In this document: positions 63,772 to 64,000 of the stretch, piece by piece
How the letters are laid out: each line of letters starts with the position of its first letter
Numbering within the stretch: the first letter of the stretch is position 1
Source: an uncultured Anaeromusa sp.
GTDB taxonomy: Bacteria; Bacillota; Negativicutes; Anaeromusales; Anaeromusaceae
Assembly: GCF_963668665.1 (NCBI RefSeq)
Contig: NZ_OY764902.1
Location: 1,863,501-1,927,500, forward strand
DNA length: 64,000 bases
Direction of reading: 5' to 3'
The notes under the pieces: model-generated
The model's database searches: none
What the model was told of the DNA's origin: nothing
Seen by the model: only the letters and a program-made list of their open reading frames with translations
Made by a program: the position numbers and the translations under genes

Positions 63772-64000
63772 GGAGAACCGTATCATTGGTAATGAGACCG
63801 TTGATAATCACCCATCTACGTTGTTGCTGCTCCGGGAGCGCGCTTGCCGTACGCAACTGTACTGCCTGCGTGCGCTTCCTCGCAGCTGCCTAGTATCTGG
63901 GCAATTCTGAACGGCCTCGGAGAAACGTATAGGAAAAAATACGAAAACACCAAATTTCTGGAAATAGTAGTTGCTATTTGCAGGAATTTGGTGTTTTTAT
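63772..64000 (+). repeat. Island flank repeat, copy 3 (attachment-site-like, right)
   Basis: Begins with the 25 bases of the rlmH end (GGAGAACCGTATCATTGG, TAATGAG) and follows copy 1 without gaps to about 63931, then a hairpin (AACACCAAATT / AATTTGGTGTT, about 63945-63995). Cut by the window end. This is the presumed right boundary of the island or of one more module. Confidence 0.8.

Larger units (their letters stand above)
50458..63931. mobile_element. Genomic island at the 3' end of rlmH, SCC-like position
   Basis: The segment between two 160-bp direct repeats (13,314 bp apart) is AT-rich, holds accessory genes (GTPase system, IS21, dNTPase, Fic) and starts exactly at the rlmH end. The repeats share an unbroken 25 bases covering GEPYHW-stop. 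The first bases (GAACCGTATCAT) resemble the SCC attachment core at the same codons. No ccr or other site-specific recombinase is visible, so the island either is non-autonomous or continues beyond the window. Confidence 0.65.

Noticed and set aside
63650..63910. An 86-codon frame after fic
   Set aside because: It runs through a strong terminator and the right flank repeat.

Overview
The window reads as a chromosomal segment of an anaerobic, diderm Firmicute of the Negativicutes type (Sporomusa/Pelosinus/Anaeromusa-like; genus is a guess). The reasons are Firmicute gene order (walJ-htrA-rlmH), a T-box leader, Gls24/Asp23, DegV/DAK2 and Tex proteins, together with a signal-peptide-bearing beta-barrel porin that implies an outer membrane. 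Most genes from 1 to 50.5 kb are of medium G+C. The segment from about 50.5 to 63.8 kb is clearly AT-rich, apart from an insertion sequence inside it.

Layout of the core part. 1-4.3 kb: FIST sensor, GGDEF/HD-GYP protein, thioesterase, MFS exporter. 4.3-12.8 kb: a small membrane protein behind a three-repeat Pho box, a large FAD/Fe-S D-lactate-type dehydrogenase, an amino acid permease, a PHP phosphatase, an SF2 helicase and a flavin reductase. 13-15.3 kb: two response regulators, the second with PAS-GGDEF-HD-GYP. 15.5-19.3 kb: a reverse-strand serine operon (serA, short DUF1015 gene, serC) behind a T-box and a strong promoter. 19.6-27.2 kb: a thioredoxin-reductase-like flavoprotein, then an iron cluster: Fur box, possible small RNA, Com-like zinc finger, DUF3793, HD-GYP, a 45-residue Cys-rich peptide, feoA, feoB, a FeoB-associated Cys-rich peptide, a diguanylate cyclase and a porin. 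27.4-50.5 kb: metabolic and housekeeping genes (leucine dehydrogenase, cobalamin adenosyltransferase, an FtsA-like ATPase with a long tail, DegV plus DAK2 fatty-acid-kinase-like pair, cyclodeaminase, LysE exporter, Gls24, Pit phosphate transporter with its DUF47 partner, Tex, a Fur-family regulator, deoC, phosphohexomutase, walJ, htrA, rlmH).

The accessory part begins exactly at the 3' end of rlmH. The last 21 coding bases of rlmH and about 140 bases downstream are repeated 13,314 bp further on, and a partial third copy lies between them. This is the position used by staphylococcal SCC elements, but I see no ccr-type recombinase. The first cargo module (50.8-56.9 kb) is a five-gene operon: calcineurin-like phosphoesterase, all-helical protein, two divergent P-loop GTPases, and a large protein with a GAP1-like N-terminus. 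It matches the double-GTPase/GAP1/GASH conflict systems predicted by comparative genomics, for which I know no experimental function. The second module (57.2-63.7 kb) holds a small hypothetical gene, an IS21-family element that has cut a gene, an HD-domain dNTPase, an orphan small protein, and a Fic toxin with a VbhA-like antitoxin.

The core region also carries a dispersed pyrimidine-rich intergenic repeat family (at least seven loci), often beside rho-independent terminators. It is rich in c-di-GMP proteins: six GGDEF and/or HD-GYP genes in about 33 kb, two of which bracket feoAB.
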